64,000 nt of DNA from Bacteroidetes bacterium MED-G20 (GTDB lineage: Bacteria; Bacteroidota; Bacteroidia; Flavobacteriales_D; Parvicellaceae), in NCBI GenBank assembly GCA_905182745.1, contig CAJJCR010000002.1, positions 1 to 64,000 of the forward strand, given 5' to 3'. Below the pieces are notes generated by a model. It worked only from the letters and a program-made list of their open reading frames with translations, did no database searches and was not told the origin of the DNA. Of this stretch, positions 9,914 to 19,623 are shown piece by piece. Numbering within the stretch: the first letter of the stretch is position 1; the number at the start of each line of letters is the position of its first letter. The position numbers and the translations under genes were made by a program.

Positions 9914-11253
9914 ATGAAGATTATTATTGCTGGAGCAGGTGACTAGGATCACATCTTGCTAAATTATTGTCTTCAGAATCTCACGATATATACCTACTGG
10001 ATAAGAACGAAGAAAGGTTAAATACTATTTCTTCTCAAATAGATGTTTTTACGATTGCTGGTGATGCAAAGTCAGTAGAAATAATGGAACAAAAGCTAAT
10101 AAGTTCTTGCGATTTGTTAATTGCTGTAACTTCTAGTGAAGAGACCAATATGCTAATATGTATTTTAGGAAAAAAACTAGGAGCTAAACGTACCATTGCA
10201 AGAATAAACGATGTCAACATAATTAAAGAGAATAAAGAGCATTTTTATAATGAACTCGGCATAGACACTCTAATTTCTCCTACCTATTTAGCAACCCTTG
10301 AAATTCAAAGATTAGTTAATCAATCTGCTTTTACAGATGATATAGAATTTGACAATGGAAAGCTTACTGTTTTTGGAATATCATTATCCAAGAATTCTAA
10401 TCTTATAAATAAAACAGTAAGAGAAAATGCAGATTTAAATCCAAATTTAAGTTTTAAACCATTAGCACTTCACAGAGATAATCTTACTCTAATTGTAAAT
10501 GGTGAAACAGTTTTAAAAGAAAATGACATTGTATACTTTATATCTTTAAAAGAATCTATTCCAAATATTATTAAGCTTTGTGGCAAAAACAGCTTTAAAA
10601 TTAAAGATGTAATGATTATAGGTGGAAGTAGAATTGGTATTAATACTGCAGAACTTTTAGAAAATGATTTTAGAGTAACTCTTGTTGAAAAAGACAAAGC
10701 CACATGTGAACAAATGGCAAATACTCTTAAAAAGACCTTGATTATCAACATTGATGGACACGATGTTAAAATGCTTGAAGAAGAAGGACTAACAGAAATT
10801 GATGCACTAATTTCTGTAACTGCCGATTCAGAAATGAATATAATGACTTCCCTAGTTGGTAAAAGTCATGGAATTAAAAAGACAATTGCTAGAATTGAAA
10901 ACTTTGATTATATCAACTTATCTCAATCTATAGGAATAGACACTCTGATAAATAAAAAAATTATAGCAGCAGATAACATATTTAAATTTGTAAGAAAAGG
11001 AAATGTTTCTTTAGTAGCTAACCTTCATGGAACAGATGCTGAGATTATAGAGTTTGTAATAAAAGACGGTTCTAAAATTACCAAAAGCCCAATTAATAAA
11101 TTGAATTTCCCTAACTCTTCAAAAATAGCTGGTGTTATTAGAAATGGCATTCCAATAATTCCTTTCGGGGATTTTCACTTGAAAGAATACGACAAGACCA
11201 TAGTATTTTCACTAACCGAATCTATCCAAAAAATTGAAAAATTCTTCCAATAA
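9914..11253 (+). CDS. trkA: Trk system potassium uptake regulatory subunit TrkA, frameshift near the 5' end
   Basis: TrkA is the cytoplasmic NAD-binding RCK protein that gates TrkH. The true start is ATG 9914 (MKIIIAGAGD, the first Rossmann glycine loop); one base is missing at about 9943, turning the expected GDVGSHLAKLL into an in-frame TAG at 9944-9946. From 9967 the frame is open to 11253. Two RCK units follow each other: the second begins near 10612 with VMIIGGSRIGINTAELL. Each unit has a Rossmann half (residues such as VEKDK) and a TrkA-C half. Restored length is about 446 residues, normal for two-domain TrkA. Its end overlaps trkH by 20 bases, so the two are co-translated. Confidence 0.92.
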
Positions 11254-12724
11254 AAGCACAGGATTATTCAATAAATCTGTAATAGTTTATGTTATAGGCA
11301 CTCTTACCTTGCTCAATGGTTTTCTAATGCTAAGTTGTATCCCATTTTCATTAGTTTATGACTTTAATCTAGAGTTGCATTGGGATTTTCTATTGTGTGG
11401 AGCTATTACCATTTTTTCTGGTTTACTCATGAGATGGCTTACTAAAAATCATAAAAATTCTGAAATCAAAAAACGAGACGGATACCTAATTGTAGTTGGA
11501 GGGTGGCTATTTATGACTCTTTTTGGCAGTCTTCCCTATTTAATATCAGGAAGTATTCCAGATTTGACCAATGCTTTTTTTGAGACAATGTCTGGTTTTA
11601 CCACTACTGGTTCCACCATATTAGACGATATAGAATCTTTACCAAAAAGCATTCTTTTTTGGAGAAGCATGACCCAGTGGATTGGAGGGATGGGAATTAT
11701 TGTTTTAACCATTGCTATTTTACCACTTTTGGGGATTGGTGGTATGGAATTATTTATCGCCGAAGCACCTGGCCCTACAAAAGACAAAATCCATCCTAGA
11801 ATAAAAGAAACAGCCAAAAGACTTTGGATTATTTATTTTGGGTTAACAATGTTAGAAACTATTATTTTAATGGTCATTGGATTAGATTTTTTTGATGCTA
11901 CAAATCATTCATTAACTACCACTTCAACTGGTGGTTTTTCTACCAAACAAGCTTCTATCGCAGCTTTTCAAAATCCATGGGTTGAAGCTGTTATTGTAAT
12001 ATTTATGCTTTTGGCAGGCACCAACTTTACTTTAATCTATTTTGGATTAAAAATGAGATTTAATAAAATTCTTAAAAATGACGAATTTAAATGGTATATA
12101 ACTTCCATTTGTCTTGTTGTAATTGCCCTCACCATATACCATTCTTTTTCCAATGAACTTACCTTATTAAAATCCTTTAGAGAGATATGCTTTCAAGTAG
12201 TTTCCATAATTACTACTACGGGTTATTCAACTGCCGACTATACCATATGGGGTTCTTTCATGTCATTTATTTTCTTTTTGTTTCTTTTCTCAGGAGCTTC
12301 TGCAGGAAGTACAAGTGGAGGAATAAAAATTGTAAGAATCATTTTACTAATCAAAAATGGATTACTTGAGTTTAAAAGAAGATTACATCCAAAAGCAGTG
12401 ATTCCAGTAATTCTAAATGGTTCTTCCATATCTAACCAAGTAACTTATAACCTTCTTGCATTTATCTTTTTATACCTCTTTGTTTTTGCAATAGGCTCTA
12501 TTTTTCTTGCTGCTTTAGGAATAGATATTATAACCTCTATTAGTGCTGTTGCCTCTGCTGTTGGAAATGTTGGTCCTGGAATTGGTGAAGTTGGCCCCTC
12601 CTATTCGTTCAATGATATTCCCAATATTGGGAAATGGGTTTTATCCTTACTAATGTTAATGGGAAGATTGGAATTATTTACAGTTTGTCTAATATTTACC
12701 CCCTATTTTTGGAAAAGAATTTAA
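11234..12724 (+). CDS. trkH: Trk/Ktr potassium channel subunit TrkH
   Basis: TrkH is the membrane K+ translocator partner of TrkA. The 496-residue protein is strongly hydrophobic with many membrane helices and shows the four selectivity-filter loops of this superfamily: TGFTTTGST, TTTSTGGFST, ITTTGYSTADY and SAVGNVGPGIG. The start is a TTG at 11234 inside the trkA end; no better ATG is available before the first membrane helix (the next residues NKSVIVYVIG begin it). It is followed with no gap by miaE at 12725, so trkA, trkH and miaE appear to share a transcript. Confidence 0.94.
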   Translation: MKNSSNKSTGLFNKSVIVYVIGTLTLLNGFLMLSCIPFSLVYDFNLELHWDFLLCGAITIFSGLLMRWLTKNHKNSEIKKRDGYLIVVGGWLFMTLFGSLPYLISGSIPDLTNAFFETMSGFTTTGSTILDDIESLPKSILFWRSMTQWIGGMGIIVLTIAILPLLGIGGMELFIAEAPGPTKDKIHPRIKETAKRLWIIYFGLTMLETIILMVIGLDFFDATNHSLTTTSTGGFSTKQASIAAFQNPWVEAVIVIFMLLAGTNFTLIYFGLKMRFNKILKNDEFKWYITSICLVVIALTIYHSFSNELTLLKSFREICFQVVSIITTTGYSTADYTIWGSFMSFIFFLFLFSGASAGSTSGGIKIVRIILLIKNGLLEFKRRLHPKAVIPVILNGSSISNQVTYNLLAFIFLYLFVFAIGSIFLAALGIDIITSISAVASAVGNVGPGIGEVGPSYSFNDIPNIGKWVLSLLMLMGRLELFTVCLIFTPYFWKRI

Positions 12725-13303
12725 ATGGAATTAAAATTAAAATACGATACACCCATAGAATGGGCGAAACAAGCAGTAACAGATATTGATTCGTTTCTTC
12801 AAGACCATGCAGATGCAGAAAGAAAAGTAGCAAATATGTGTTTGTCTCTAATTGCAAAATATCCAAATAGAAATGAAATTATAGATGAGTTAATTCAAAT
12901 ATCTGTTGAAGAATTATTGCACTTTAAACAAGTTTACGAACTAATAAGATATAGAGGGAATGAACTAAATGGAATTTTTCAAAAAGATCCATACATGAGA
13001 GGGATTATGCCAATTATTCGTTCGGGATCTGAAGAACTTTTCATGGATAGATTGATAATTGCTTCAGTAGCAGAGTTAAGAGGTTCTGAAAGGTTTAAGC
13101 TTATTGGTGAAGTTGTTGAAGATCCTAAAATTGCAAAGTTTTACACCAACCTTCATATTCAAGAGTTATTACATATAAATTCTTTTATTAAAATGGCTAA
13201 ATGTTATTTTGACCACGATATAGTAGACCAGCGTACAGAAGAAATTCTAACCAAAGAAGCTGAAATTTCAAAAAATCTTCCGTGGCGATCAGCAATTCAC
13301 TAA
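12725..13303 (+). CDS. miaE: tRNA-(ms2)io6A-hydroxylase MiaE-like diiron protein
   Basis: MiaE hydroxylates the isopentenyl group of ms2i6A37 in tRNA. The 192-residue helical protein has the ferritin-like diiron ligands: an Glu in the first helix bundle (DAERK), EELLHF, then a second pair in ASVAELRGSERF and QELLHINSF. It starts immediately after the trkH stop codon (TAAATG). The pathway fits the window: miaA, which makes the prenylated substrate, lies at 56.2 kb. The family assignment is from motif pattern; a generic diiron function cannot be fully excluded. Confidence 0.88.
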   Translation: MELKLKYDTPIEWAKQAVTDIDSFLQDHADAERKVANMCLSLIAKYPNRNEIIDELIQISVEELLHFKQVYELIRYRGNELNGIFQKDPYMRGIMPIIRSGSEELFMDRLIIASVAELRGSERFKLIGEVVEDPKIAKFYTNLHIQELLHINSFIKMAKCYFDHDIVDQRTEEILTKEAEISKNLPWRSAIH

Positions 13304-13338
13304 GTAGATTTGATTTTTTGTAGTTTTTAATTAAATTT

Positions 13339-13929
13339 ATGTCAATGGATATCTCATTTGCCAATATTAGTAACCTCAACAATCTAAAACCTAAAAAAGG
13401 AAGGCTTTTATTGGCTGAACCTTTTATGAGCGACGACCATTTTTCAAGATCTGTTATTTACATGTGTGAACATGATAAAACAGGTTCCTACGGCTTTATA
13501 TTAAATAACAATCTAAATATTAAATTAGACGAAATAATTCCTGATATAGAAATACCCAATATAAATGTCTATTATGGTGGCCCTGTTCATTCTAGTAATT
13601 TATTTTTTTTACATCAATTAGGAGATATTATTGATAGCTCTATTAAAATAGGTGATAATATTTGGACATCGGGAGATTTCAACCAAATTATAGAGTTTAT
13701 GAATATGGGTATTTTAGATATAAATAAGGTTAAATTCTTTCTTGGTTATGCAGGATGGACCAGCAACCAACTAGCAACAGAATTTGACTACAACTCATGG
13801 ATTGCCATTGATTTAGAAGAGGAGAATATCTTTACTAAAACTGAAGATCTTTGGAAAGAAGTATTATTAAAACGAGGAGGGAAATTAAAAGCTATTGCCA
13901 ATTTCCCAGTTAATCCTACCGATAACTAG
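13339..13929 (+). CDS. YqgE/AlgH family protein (DUF179)
   Basis: The 196-residue protein shows the YqgE opening KGRLLLAEPFMSDDHFSRSVIY, seen from residue 20 on, the segment GSYGFILNN, and GGPVHSSNLFFLHQLGD, followed by the FFLGYAGWTSNQLATEF stretch. The family is widespread, with a solved fold but no agreed biochemical role. It lies 35 bases after miaE, possibly on the same transcript. It converges on the fold-IV lyase gene and the two coding regions overlap by 14 bases at their 3' ends. Confidence 0.9.
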   Translation: MSMDISFANISNLNNLKPKKGRLLLAEPFMSDDHFSRSVIYMCEHDKTGSYGFILNNNLNIKLDEIIPDIEIPNINVYYGGPVHSSNLFFLHQLGDIIDSSIKIGDNIWTSGDFNQIIEFMNMGILDINKVKFFLGYAGWTSNQLATEFDYNSWIAIDLEEENIFTKTEDLWKEVLLKRGGKLKAIANFPVNPTDN

Positions 13930-14767
13930 ATAAATTTTGATTTAACTTTTCTATAACTTTCTTGGAAATTGAGTTGTAAAATCTATTTTTCTTGTATCCT
14001 CCTACCCATCTTATGCCACTAATAACATTGGATAAAAATATTTCTCTAGACTTTTCTAAATCTTCTTTATAGACATTTGATTCTATTACGATAATCCCCA
14101 AATCTCTAGCAGCTCTAATAACTTCTGTTCTCATCACCCCATGAATACAACCACTATTTAATGGTGGAGTTAACAAGACTTCATCTTTATATAAAAATAT
14201 ATTTGAATTTGAAGATTCAATAATTTCACTTTTTTCATTAACAATAAATAAATCGTCTAGGTTTTTTTCTGATGCTGTTACAGCTGCAAGAACATAAAGT
14301 AGAGAGTTAGATGTTTTAAAAAAAGAAAGTTGGTTTACAGTTTTTGAATATTCACTGTAGACATCTACTAAATAGCCTTTTTTGTTAAGTTCATAAATGT
14401 TGTGTTCTAAATCTGTAGCTTCAATAATAAAACTCATTTGATTGGTCTCTGGCTTGTATGTTCCCAATCCTCCTCTAAAAACATAAACCTTAACCTTTCC
14501 TCCATGCTTTATGTTTTTATAAAGTAAAAGCTCGTTAATATATCTTTGTAAGGAGTTTAGATTAAAGGAATAATTTTGTTTGATTTTTAAAACCTCGAGT
14601 CCAGTGGAAACCCTATTGAAATGGGCATCTAAAAAAATACTCTCACCATTAATTACCCTTATAGTTTCAAATAATCCGTCGCCAAAGTTAAAACCTCTTT
14701 TAAGTTGATTAAAGCTAATCGAATCCCCATCTAATATTTGTCCGTTTAAATTAATTGGGTAAAGCAT
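13916..14767 (-). CDS. PLP fold-type IV enzyme, likely aminodeoxychorismate lyase (PabC-like) or branched-chain/D-amino acid aminotransferase
   Basis: A 283-residue class IV aminotransferase-fold protein. The Schiff-base lysine is K151 in the FFKTSNSLLYVL segment, and the PLP-anchoring Glu is in EIIESSNSNIF (about residues 181-191); GVMRTEVI near 210 is the phosphate-binding turn region. Length and the N-terminal pattern RGFNFGDGLFETIR match 4-amino-4-deoxychorismate lyase, which makes p-aminobenzoate for folate. A pabA-type glutaminase is at 28.8 kb, in line with that reading. Substrate specificity of fold-IV enzymes is hard to assign from sequence, so the exact reaction is an inference. It is the first listed end of a long minus-strand gene row reaching back to pyrR. 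Confidence 0.8.
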   Translation of the reverse strand: MLYPINLNGQILDGDSISFNQLKRGFNFGDGLFETIRVINGESIFLDAHFNRVSTGLEVLKIKQNYSFNLNSLQRYINELLLYKNIKHGGKVKVYVFRGGLGTYKPETNQMSFIIEATDLEHNIYELNKKGYLVDVYSEYSKTVNQLSFFKTSNSLLYVLAAVTASEKNLDDLFIVNEKSEIIESSNSNIFLYKDEVLLTPPLNSGCIHGVMRTEVIRAARDLGIIVIESNVYKEDLEKSREIFLSNVISGIRWVGGYKKNRFYNSISKKVIEKLNQNLSSYR

Positions 14768-14772
14768 TTTTT

Positions 14773-15405
14773 CTAAAAGTTTTGAAAATAATAAATTATC
14801 TTTTGAAAAAAGATCAATAGGTTATTGTAATCATAAGTATTAATAAAAATAATCCCAAAAATAGAACCACTAATATGTGCATCATGTGCAATATTGGAAT
14901 ATTGTTTTTTACTCAAGTAATGTTCTGCGAAAAGATACAAAATTCCAAATATAAATCCCGGAAGAAATAAGCCTGGAATTAATATCAAACCAAGCTCTCT
15001 AAGAGGATAAATTACTATATAAGCAAATACTATGGCTGAAACTGCTCCTGAAGCACCTAAACTACTGTAATTTGGATTATTTTTATGCTTGAATATCGAC
15101 GGAAGAGTTGCGAAAACAATTCCGAGTACATAAAAAGAGATATAGTAGACCCAACCAATTTCAGAAGAGTTTAAAAAATAAGATTCTAAAGAAGGACCAA
15201 AAATATATAGCACATACATATTGAAAAACAGATGTAAAAAATCTGCATGAATAAATCCATGAGTCAATAGAATCCACCATTTTCTATTATTAGAGTAATG
15301 GTAAGGAGAAAACAACAAATCATTTTTTAAAGAATCGTTATTGAACGCAATAAATGAAACTATACAAGTAATGATAATGATAATTGTTGTATAACTAAAT
15401 AACAT
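14773..15405 (-). CDS. rhomboid family intramembrane serine protease
   Basis: The 210-residue protein has six hydrophobic helices. Catalytic Ser119 is in the GASGA motif (117-121), the catalytic His177 in AHDAHISGS, and the L1 loop segment HADFLHLFFNMYVLYIFG (about 53-70) is the usual rhomboid signature. Rhomboids cleave transmembrane substrates within the bilayer; the substrate here is unknown. It lies 5 bases upstream-adjacent to the fold-IV lyase and 6 bases after mnmD, so it is in a tight operon. Confidence 0.93.
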   Translation of the reverse strand: MLFSYTTIIIIITCIVSFIAFNNDSLKNDLLFSPYHYSNNRKWWILLTHGFIHADFLHLFFNMYVLYIFGPSLESYFLNSSEIGWVYYISFYVLGIVFATLPSIFKHKNNPNYSSLGASGAVSAIVFAYIVIYPLRELGLILIPGLFLPGFIFGILYLFAEHYLSKKQYSNIAHDAHISGSIFGIIFINTYDYNNLLIFFQKIIYYFQNF

Positions 15406-15411
15406 AAAATT

Positions 15412-16083
15412 TTAAACTTTAGTTGCTCTAAGCATTTCTCTTTTACCAGGTGGGCCTTCTAGTCTCTCAACAAAATATCCAACTTTTTCTAAATCTCTTC
15501 TTACCTGACCCTTGGCACAATAAGTTACCAATACTCCATTATTGGAAGTTAAATTAAATAATTTACTAAAAACATCTACTTTCCAAAGTTCTGGTTGTTT
15601 ATTAGGTGCAAATGCATCAAAGTATATAATATCGTAAAATTTATTAGTATTAAAATCTTGTATTTCCAATGTGGTTTTCTCAAGGAAAAATTGCTTATTA
15701 ATTTCAACAGGCTTTTCCCAAAAAGATTGATGAATTAATTTAAAAGCATCTAATTGTTTAGAGTTTAGATTGAAATCAAGGTTGTCAATTATTTCTATTT
15801 TCAAAGGTAAAGGTTCTAAAGCTGTATAATTTAAAGAGATGTTTAATTTTAAGTTTTGTATATATGTTAAAATACAATTGAGACCAGTCCCAAATCCAAT
15901 TTCTAAAATATTTATGTTTTTAACAGAGCTAAATAAATCAACAAAATCAAGAAATCCCTTTTTAATGAAAACATGAATAGACTCATTTAGAGCCCCATGG
16001 ATCGAATGGTAATGTTCGTCTAACAATGAATTGTAAAGAGTAGAAGAACCATCAGCTGTTTGCTTAAAATGTAGATTATTCAA
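15412..16083 (-). CDS. mnmD: tRNA (mnm5s2U34) methyltransferase MnmD (stand-alone MnmC N-terminal domain)
   Basis: The 223-residue protein has a Rossmann SAM-binding loop (LEIGFGTGLNCIL, around residues 60-72), the YFDAFAPNKQPELW catalytic-region motif typical of MnmC1, and the closing LEGPPGKREMLRA. Only the methyltransferase half is present; the FAD-dependent MnmC2 oxidase domain is missing, which is the known MnmD form. It would finish mnm5(s2)U34 on tRNAs. It sits 5 bases after RNase Z, another tRNA-processing gene. Confidence 0.93.
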   Translation of the reverse strand: MNNLHFKQTADGSSTLYNSLLDEHYHSIHGALNESIHVFIKKGFLDFVDLFSSVKNINILEIGFGTGLNCILTYIQNLKLNISLNYTALEPLPLKIEIIDNLDFNLNSKQLDAFKLIHQSFWEKPVEINKQFFLEKTTLEIQDFNTNKFYDIIYFDAFAPNKQPELWKVDVFSKLFNLTSNNGVLVTYCAKGQVRRDLEKVGYFVERLEGPPGKREMLRATKV

Positions 16084-16088
16084 TTACT

Positions 16089-17003
16089 TTAATTTTTGAT
16101 TTGATATTTATACCCATCATAGGCTGCAACTGTATTTTTAAATATACTTGAAGCTTCTTGAACAAATTTTTCAACATTATCATACCTAGCAGAAAAATGC
16201 CCTAAAATTAACATTTTAGAATTGGCACTTAAAGCAATTTCCGCAGCTTGAATAGCTGTAGAATGCTTGGTTTTAGATGCTTTGTTCTTTAATTCCTCTA
16301 AAAATGTAGATTCATGATATATAACATCAACATCTTTAATAAATGGAATTATTTTTTCATCGTATTTGGTATCTGCACAATAAGCGTAAGATCTGGCTTT
16401 ATTTCCTGATACGGTAACATCCTTGTATACAATAGTCTTGCCATCTACAATACAGTTTTCTCTATTTTTTAATTTTTTGATATCTCCAATTCCCAAACCT
16501 AAATCTTTGATTTTGGCTTTTATTATATTTCTTTGAGTCAGTTTTTCTTTAAATAAAAACCCACAGCATGGTACGGAATGATTCACTGGAAAAGAAAAAA
16601 TTTCTACTACATTATCTTCAAATAGCTTAGTAGTTTTTTTAAAATTAAGCGTATTGAAATTCAATTCAAAATTGTAGTTTTTACCTGAAATATCCCTATG
16701 GGCATCAATTAAATTCATCAGGTCTTCAGGTGCATATATATTAATAGGTGTTGTTCTTCCAAGAAGACTCAAAGTAGACAAATATCCAAATAATCCTAAA
16801 AAATGATCTCCATGTAAGTGACTTATAAAAATATGGTCAATTTTAGAAAATTTACATTTATATTTTCTTAATTGGATTTGAGACCCCTCACCACAATCAA
16901 TAAGAAAATATCGATCCTGAATATTTAAGTACTGAGAAGTTGGATTTCTCTCTAAGGTTGGAATTGCACCTCCACACCCAAGAATAGTTAGCTCAAACTT
17001 CAT
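16089..17003 (-). CDS. rnz: ribonuclease Z
   Basis: RNase Z removes 3' trailers from tRNA precursors. The 304-residue metallo-beta-lactamase protein has the zinc motif HLHGDH at residues 62-67, an N-terminal GCGGAIP strand-loop and later His residues in NHSVPCCGF and ILGHFSARY. Length matches bacterial RNase Z. It is 5 bases upstream of mnmD and 19 bases after the T9SS cargo gene on the same strand. Confidence 0.95.
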   Translation of the reverse strand: MKFELTILGCGGAIPTLERNPTSQYLNIQDRYFLIDCGEGSQIQLRKYKCKFSKIDHIFISHLHGDHFLGLFGYLSTLSLLGRTTPINIYAPEDLMNLIDAHRDISGKNYNFELNFNTLNFKKTTKLFEDNVVEIFSFPVNHSVPCCGFLFKEKLTQRNIIKAKIKDLGLGIGDIKKLKNRENCIVDGKTIVYKDVTVSGNKARSYAYCADTKYDEKIIPFIKDVDVIYHESTFLEELKNKASKTKHSTAIQAAEIALSANSKMLILGHFSARYDNVEKFVQEASSIFKNTVAAYDGYKYQIKN

Positions 17004-17022
17004 TGAATAAAGTTAGAACTTT

Positions 17023-17772
17023 CTAATGGTGAACTATTAATCTTTTAGTAGACCTAATTAGACCATTACTAATAGAATAAAGATAAACTCCGTTTGGAAA
17101 GATAGAAGTATTTACAGAAATATTATTCAATCCAATATTTGAAACGAAATTTTCATATTGTATAACCTCACCTATTAAATTGGTAATTTCAAAAGAAACA
17201 CTCTCTGGGTTTTTAGAGTTATAACCAATATTTGTAGAATTATTTGAAGGGTTAGGGACAGGATTCTCCAAAGTTAAATTTGAAAAACTAGAACCTAAAG
17301 AATTATCTGAAGTAGGTCCTATATTGATTGTATAACCATCAAAACTATAAGCTACAGGAAAAGGAGTTAGAAAAATCTGAGTCCAAACAGTAGCATCTAA
17401 TGAAATTTGGTAGGAACCGCTGGTAGTAGGTGTTCCACTAATACTAGCACAACCTACAGAATCAAAATTCCAGGTGCAAGAGGGAATGTCACATTGGTAA
17501 GTAAGACCAGGAGGTAAGTTAGTTACAGAAGAAAGAACTATAGAATCTATATATGTCCCTGCGGCAGCAGAGTCAATATTTCCAGCATCTCTAGGCACCT
17601 TAAAATAAACAACTTCGTCATAAAACACTCCTATATCTCCAGCTGAAAAATTGGTTTGTGGTGTTGGCCAAACCCCAAAAGTAGAATCAGCAAATGTTGG
17701 ATCTGGAACACATTGTGAATAATTAAATGTAAAAGAAAAAAGAGAAAAAGTAATAAATAGTAATTTTTTCAT
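17023..17772 (-). CDS. secreted protein with T9SS type A sorting domain
   Basis: A 249-residue exported protein: signal peptide at residues 1-19, a beta-sandwich middle with an Ig-like putative-binding pattern (SISGTPTTSGSYQISLDATV), and a C-terminal sorting domain starting near NPVPNPSNN and ending in KRLIVHH. The C-terminal domain directs outer-membrane passage through the type IX system. No catalytic motif is visible. Six or more Cys in the N-terminal half suggest disulfides. Its ATG overlaps the STAS gene stop (ATGA), an unexpected coupling of a cytoplasmic regulator with a secreted protein. Confidence 0.85.
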   Translation of the reverse strand: MKKLLFITFSLFSFTFNYSQCVPDPTFADSTFGVWPTPQTNFSAGDIGVFYDEVVYFKVPRDAGNIDSAAAGTYIDSIVLSSVTNLPPGLTYQCDIPSCTWNFDSVGCASISGTPTTSGSYQISLDATVWTQIFLTPFPVAYSFDGYTINIGPTSDNSLGSSFSNLTLENPVPNPSNNSTNIGYNSKNPESVSFEITNLIGEVIQYENFVSNIGLNNISVNTSIFPNGVYLYSISNGLIRSTKRLIVHH

Positions 17773-18107
17773 GAGATATTTTTTAAAGCAGTTTCTTCAT
17801 TATCAGTAATATTGAACACAGTGTCTAGCTGGGATATAGAAATAATTTTCTCAACCATAGGATTTAACCCAAAAATATTTAAGGAACCTTCATTTTCTTT
17901 TACTATTCTGTTTCCTACTAACAAAGCACTTAGACCACTGGAGTCACAATATTTAGCTTGAGACAAATCTATTATAAAGTTTATACAACCATTATTGCTG
18001 TGATGGAGAAATAAAGTCTTAAGCTCTGGAGCTATTAATGAATCTAACTTTTCAGAAGCACATCTCACAATAGTTATATTTCCTTTTTCTTCTATTTTAA
18101 AGTTCAA
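17769..18107 (-). CDS. STAS domain protein, putative anti-sigma factor antagonist
   Basis: A 112-residue single STAS domain. The segment YCDSSGLSALLVGNRIV holds the conserved serine that is phosphorylated in SpoIIAA/RsbV-type proteins, and GLNPMVEKIISISQLD is the typical C-terminal helix. No RsbW-type kinase is in the window, so the partner is unknown. Neighbours: 41 bases from pyrB upstream, ATGA overlap with the T9SS cargo gene downstream. Confidence 0.88.
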   Translation of the reverse strand: MNFKIEEKGNITIVRCASEKLDSLIAPELKTLFLHHSNNGCINFIIDLSQAKYCDSSGLSALLVGNRIVKENEGSLNIFGLNPMVEKIISISQLDTVFNITDNEETALKNIS

Positions 18108-18148
18108 TTTTCAATGATTTTTAACAAAAATAACATAATTCTTCAATT

Positions 18149-19081
18149 CTAGCTACGATTTATTGAACCAGCTAGAAGATATATTATAGCCATTCTTACT
18201 GCAACACCATTTTCTACTTGATTTAATATTATAGAGTTATCCGAGTCTGCTATTTCAGATGTTATTTCCACTCCCCTATTAATTGGACCAGGATGAAGAA
18301 TGGTTACAGGTTTTTTAATATTTTTTAATATCTCTTTATTTACTTGAAACTGCTGAGCATACTCTCTTATTGATGGAAAGTACTGTATGTCTTGTCTTTC
18401 TAGTTGGATTCTTAATACGTTAGCAACGTCACACCACTTTAAGGCTTTTTCCATATCGTGAGACACCTCCACACCTAAATCCTTAATATACTTAGGAATC
18501 AAAGTTGTTGGACCACACACCATTACTTTAGCTCCTAGCTTTTGCAATGCAAATATATTAGATAAAGCAACCCTAGAATGTTTAATATCTCCAATTAAAA
18601 CTACTTTTTTGCCTCGTACCTCTCCAAGTTTTTCTTTAATAGAATAACAATCTAATAAAGCCTGTGTTGGATGTTCATGAGTACCGTCTCCTGCATTAAC
18701 AATTACAGTATTTGTTTTTTCTGCTAAAAACTTTGCAGCACCAGAATGAGGATGCCTCATTACCAGTATATCAACTTTCATTGATAAAATATTATTTGCT
18801 GTATCTACTAATGTTTCTCCTTTTTTTAAACTAGAATTAGCAGCAGTAAAATTTACAATATCTGCAGAAAGTCTTTTTTCAGCAAGTTCAAATGATAGCT
18901 TTGTTCTTGTACTATTTTCAAAAAATAAATTAGCAATGGTGATATCTCTCAGTGTTGGCACTTTTTTAATTGGTCTATTTATTACTTCTTTAAAACTATC
19001 TGCAGTTTTAAATATAAGATCAATATCAGACTTCGTTAAGTCTTTAATTCCAAGCAAATGTGATATACTTAATTCCTTCAT
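18149..19081 (-). CDS. pyrB: aspartate carbamoyltransferase catalytic subunit
   Basis: PyrB makes carbamoyl-aspartate, the first committed step of pyrimidine synthesis. I place the start at 19081 (MKELSISHLLG), two bases after the pyrR stop; an open frame reaches further up but only through pyrR. The protein is then 310 residues, the standard size. Carbamoyl phosphate binding STRT is in FFENSTRTKLSF, followed by HPTQALLDCYSI and the closing HPGPINRGVEI. The regulatory subunit PyrI is absent, which suits a class with PyrR-linked control. Confidence 0.96.
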   Translation of the reverse strand: MKELSISHLLGIKDLTKSDIDLIFKTADSFKEVINRPIKKVPTLRDITIANLFFENSTRTKLSFELAEKRLSADIVNFTAANSSLKKGETLVDTANNILSMKVDILVMRHPHSGAAKFLAEKTNTVIVNAGDGTHEHPTQALLDCYSIKEKLGEVRGKKVVLIGDIKHSRVALSNIFALQKLGAKVMVCGPTTLIPKYIKDLGVEVSHDMEKALKWCDVANVLRIQLERQDIQYFPSIREYAQQFQVNKEILKNIKKPVTILHPGPINRGVEITSEIADSDNSIILNQVENGVAVRMAIIYLLAGSINRS

Positions 19082-19083
19082 AT

Positions 19084-19623
19084 TTAAATTGGTGAATACA
19101 ACAATATTTGGTCTTTCCCATGTTCTTCTTGCCAAAGGACAGTTACTTTTTCTTCTTTAATAGTATCGATGGATTTCCCTATATAATCTGCTCTAATAGG
19201 AAGGTTTTGAACGAATCTTCTTTCAATTAAAGTTAAAAACTCTACAGATTGAGGTCTTCCAAAAGTCATTACAGCATCTAAAGCAGATCTTACAGTTCTA
19301 CCTGTAAAAAAAACATCGTCAATTAATATCACTCTTTTACTTTCTATAGAAAAATCAATATTTGTAACGCTTGGAATTAAAGGTTTTTCCTTCCTGCCAA
19401 AGTCGTCCCTAAAAAAGGTAATATCTAAAGAGCCTGTTAAAACTTTTTTATTGATAGAATTCTCTAAACAGTTTTTTAATCTATTGGACAAAAAGATACC
19501 GTTTGGTTGTAAACCAATTAAAACTGACTCAGAAAAATCGTGGTGATTCTCAATTAGTTGAGAACAAAGCCTGTTGATGGTTAGAGATACTTGCAGGCTA
19601 TTTAGAATCTCAGTAGATTTCAT
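19084..19623 (-). CDS. pyrR: bifunctional pyr operon regulator / uracil phosphoribosyltransferase
   Basis: The 179-residue protein has the PRPP-binding motif VILIDDVFFTGRTV and the PyrR-type ending with LVLIERRF-like segment (LTLIERRFVQNLPIRADYIG). In Gram-positives PyrR binds pyr mRNA leaders; in Bacteroidota a UPRT or regulatory role is inferred. It directly precedes pyrB, giving a two-gene pyr unit. I looked for an attenuator hairpin in the 131 bases before it and saw none that I could support. It is divergent from glpK. Confidence 0.93.
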   Translation of the reverse strand: MKSTEILNSLQVSLTINRLCSQLIENHHDFSESVLIGLQPNGIFLSNRLKNCLENSINKKVLTGSLDITFFRDDFGRKEKPLIPSVTNIDFSIESKRVILIDDVFFTGRTVRSALDAVMTFGRPQSVEFLTLIERRFVQNLPIRADYIGKSIDTIKEEKVTVLWQEEHGKDQILLYSPI

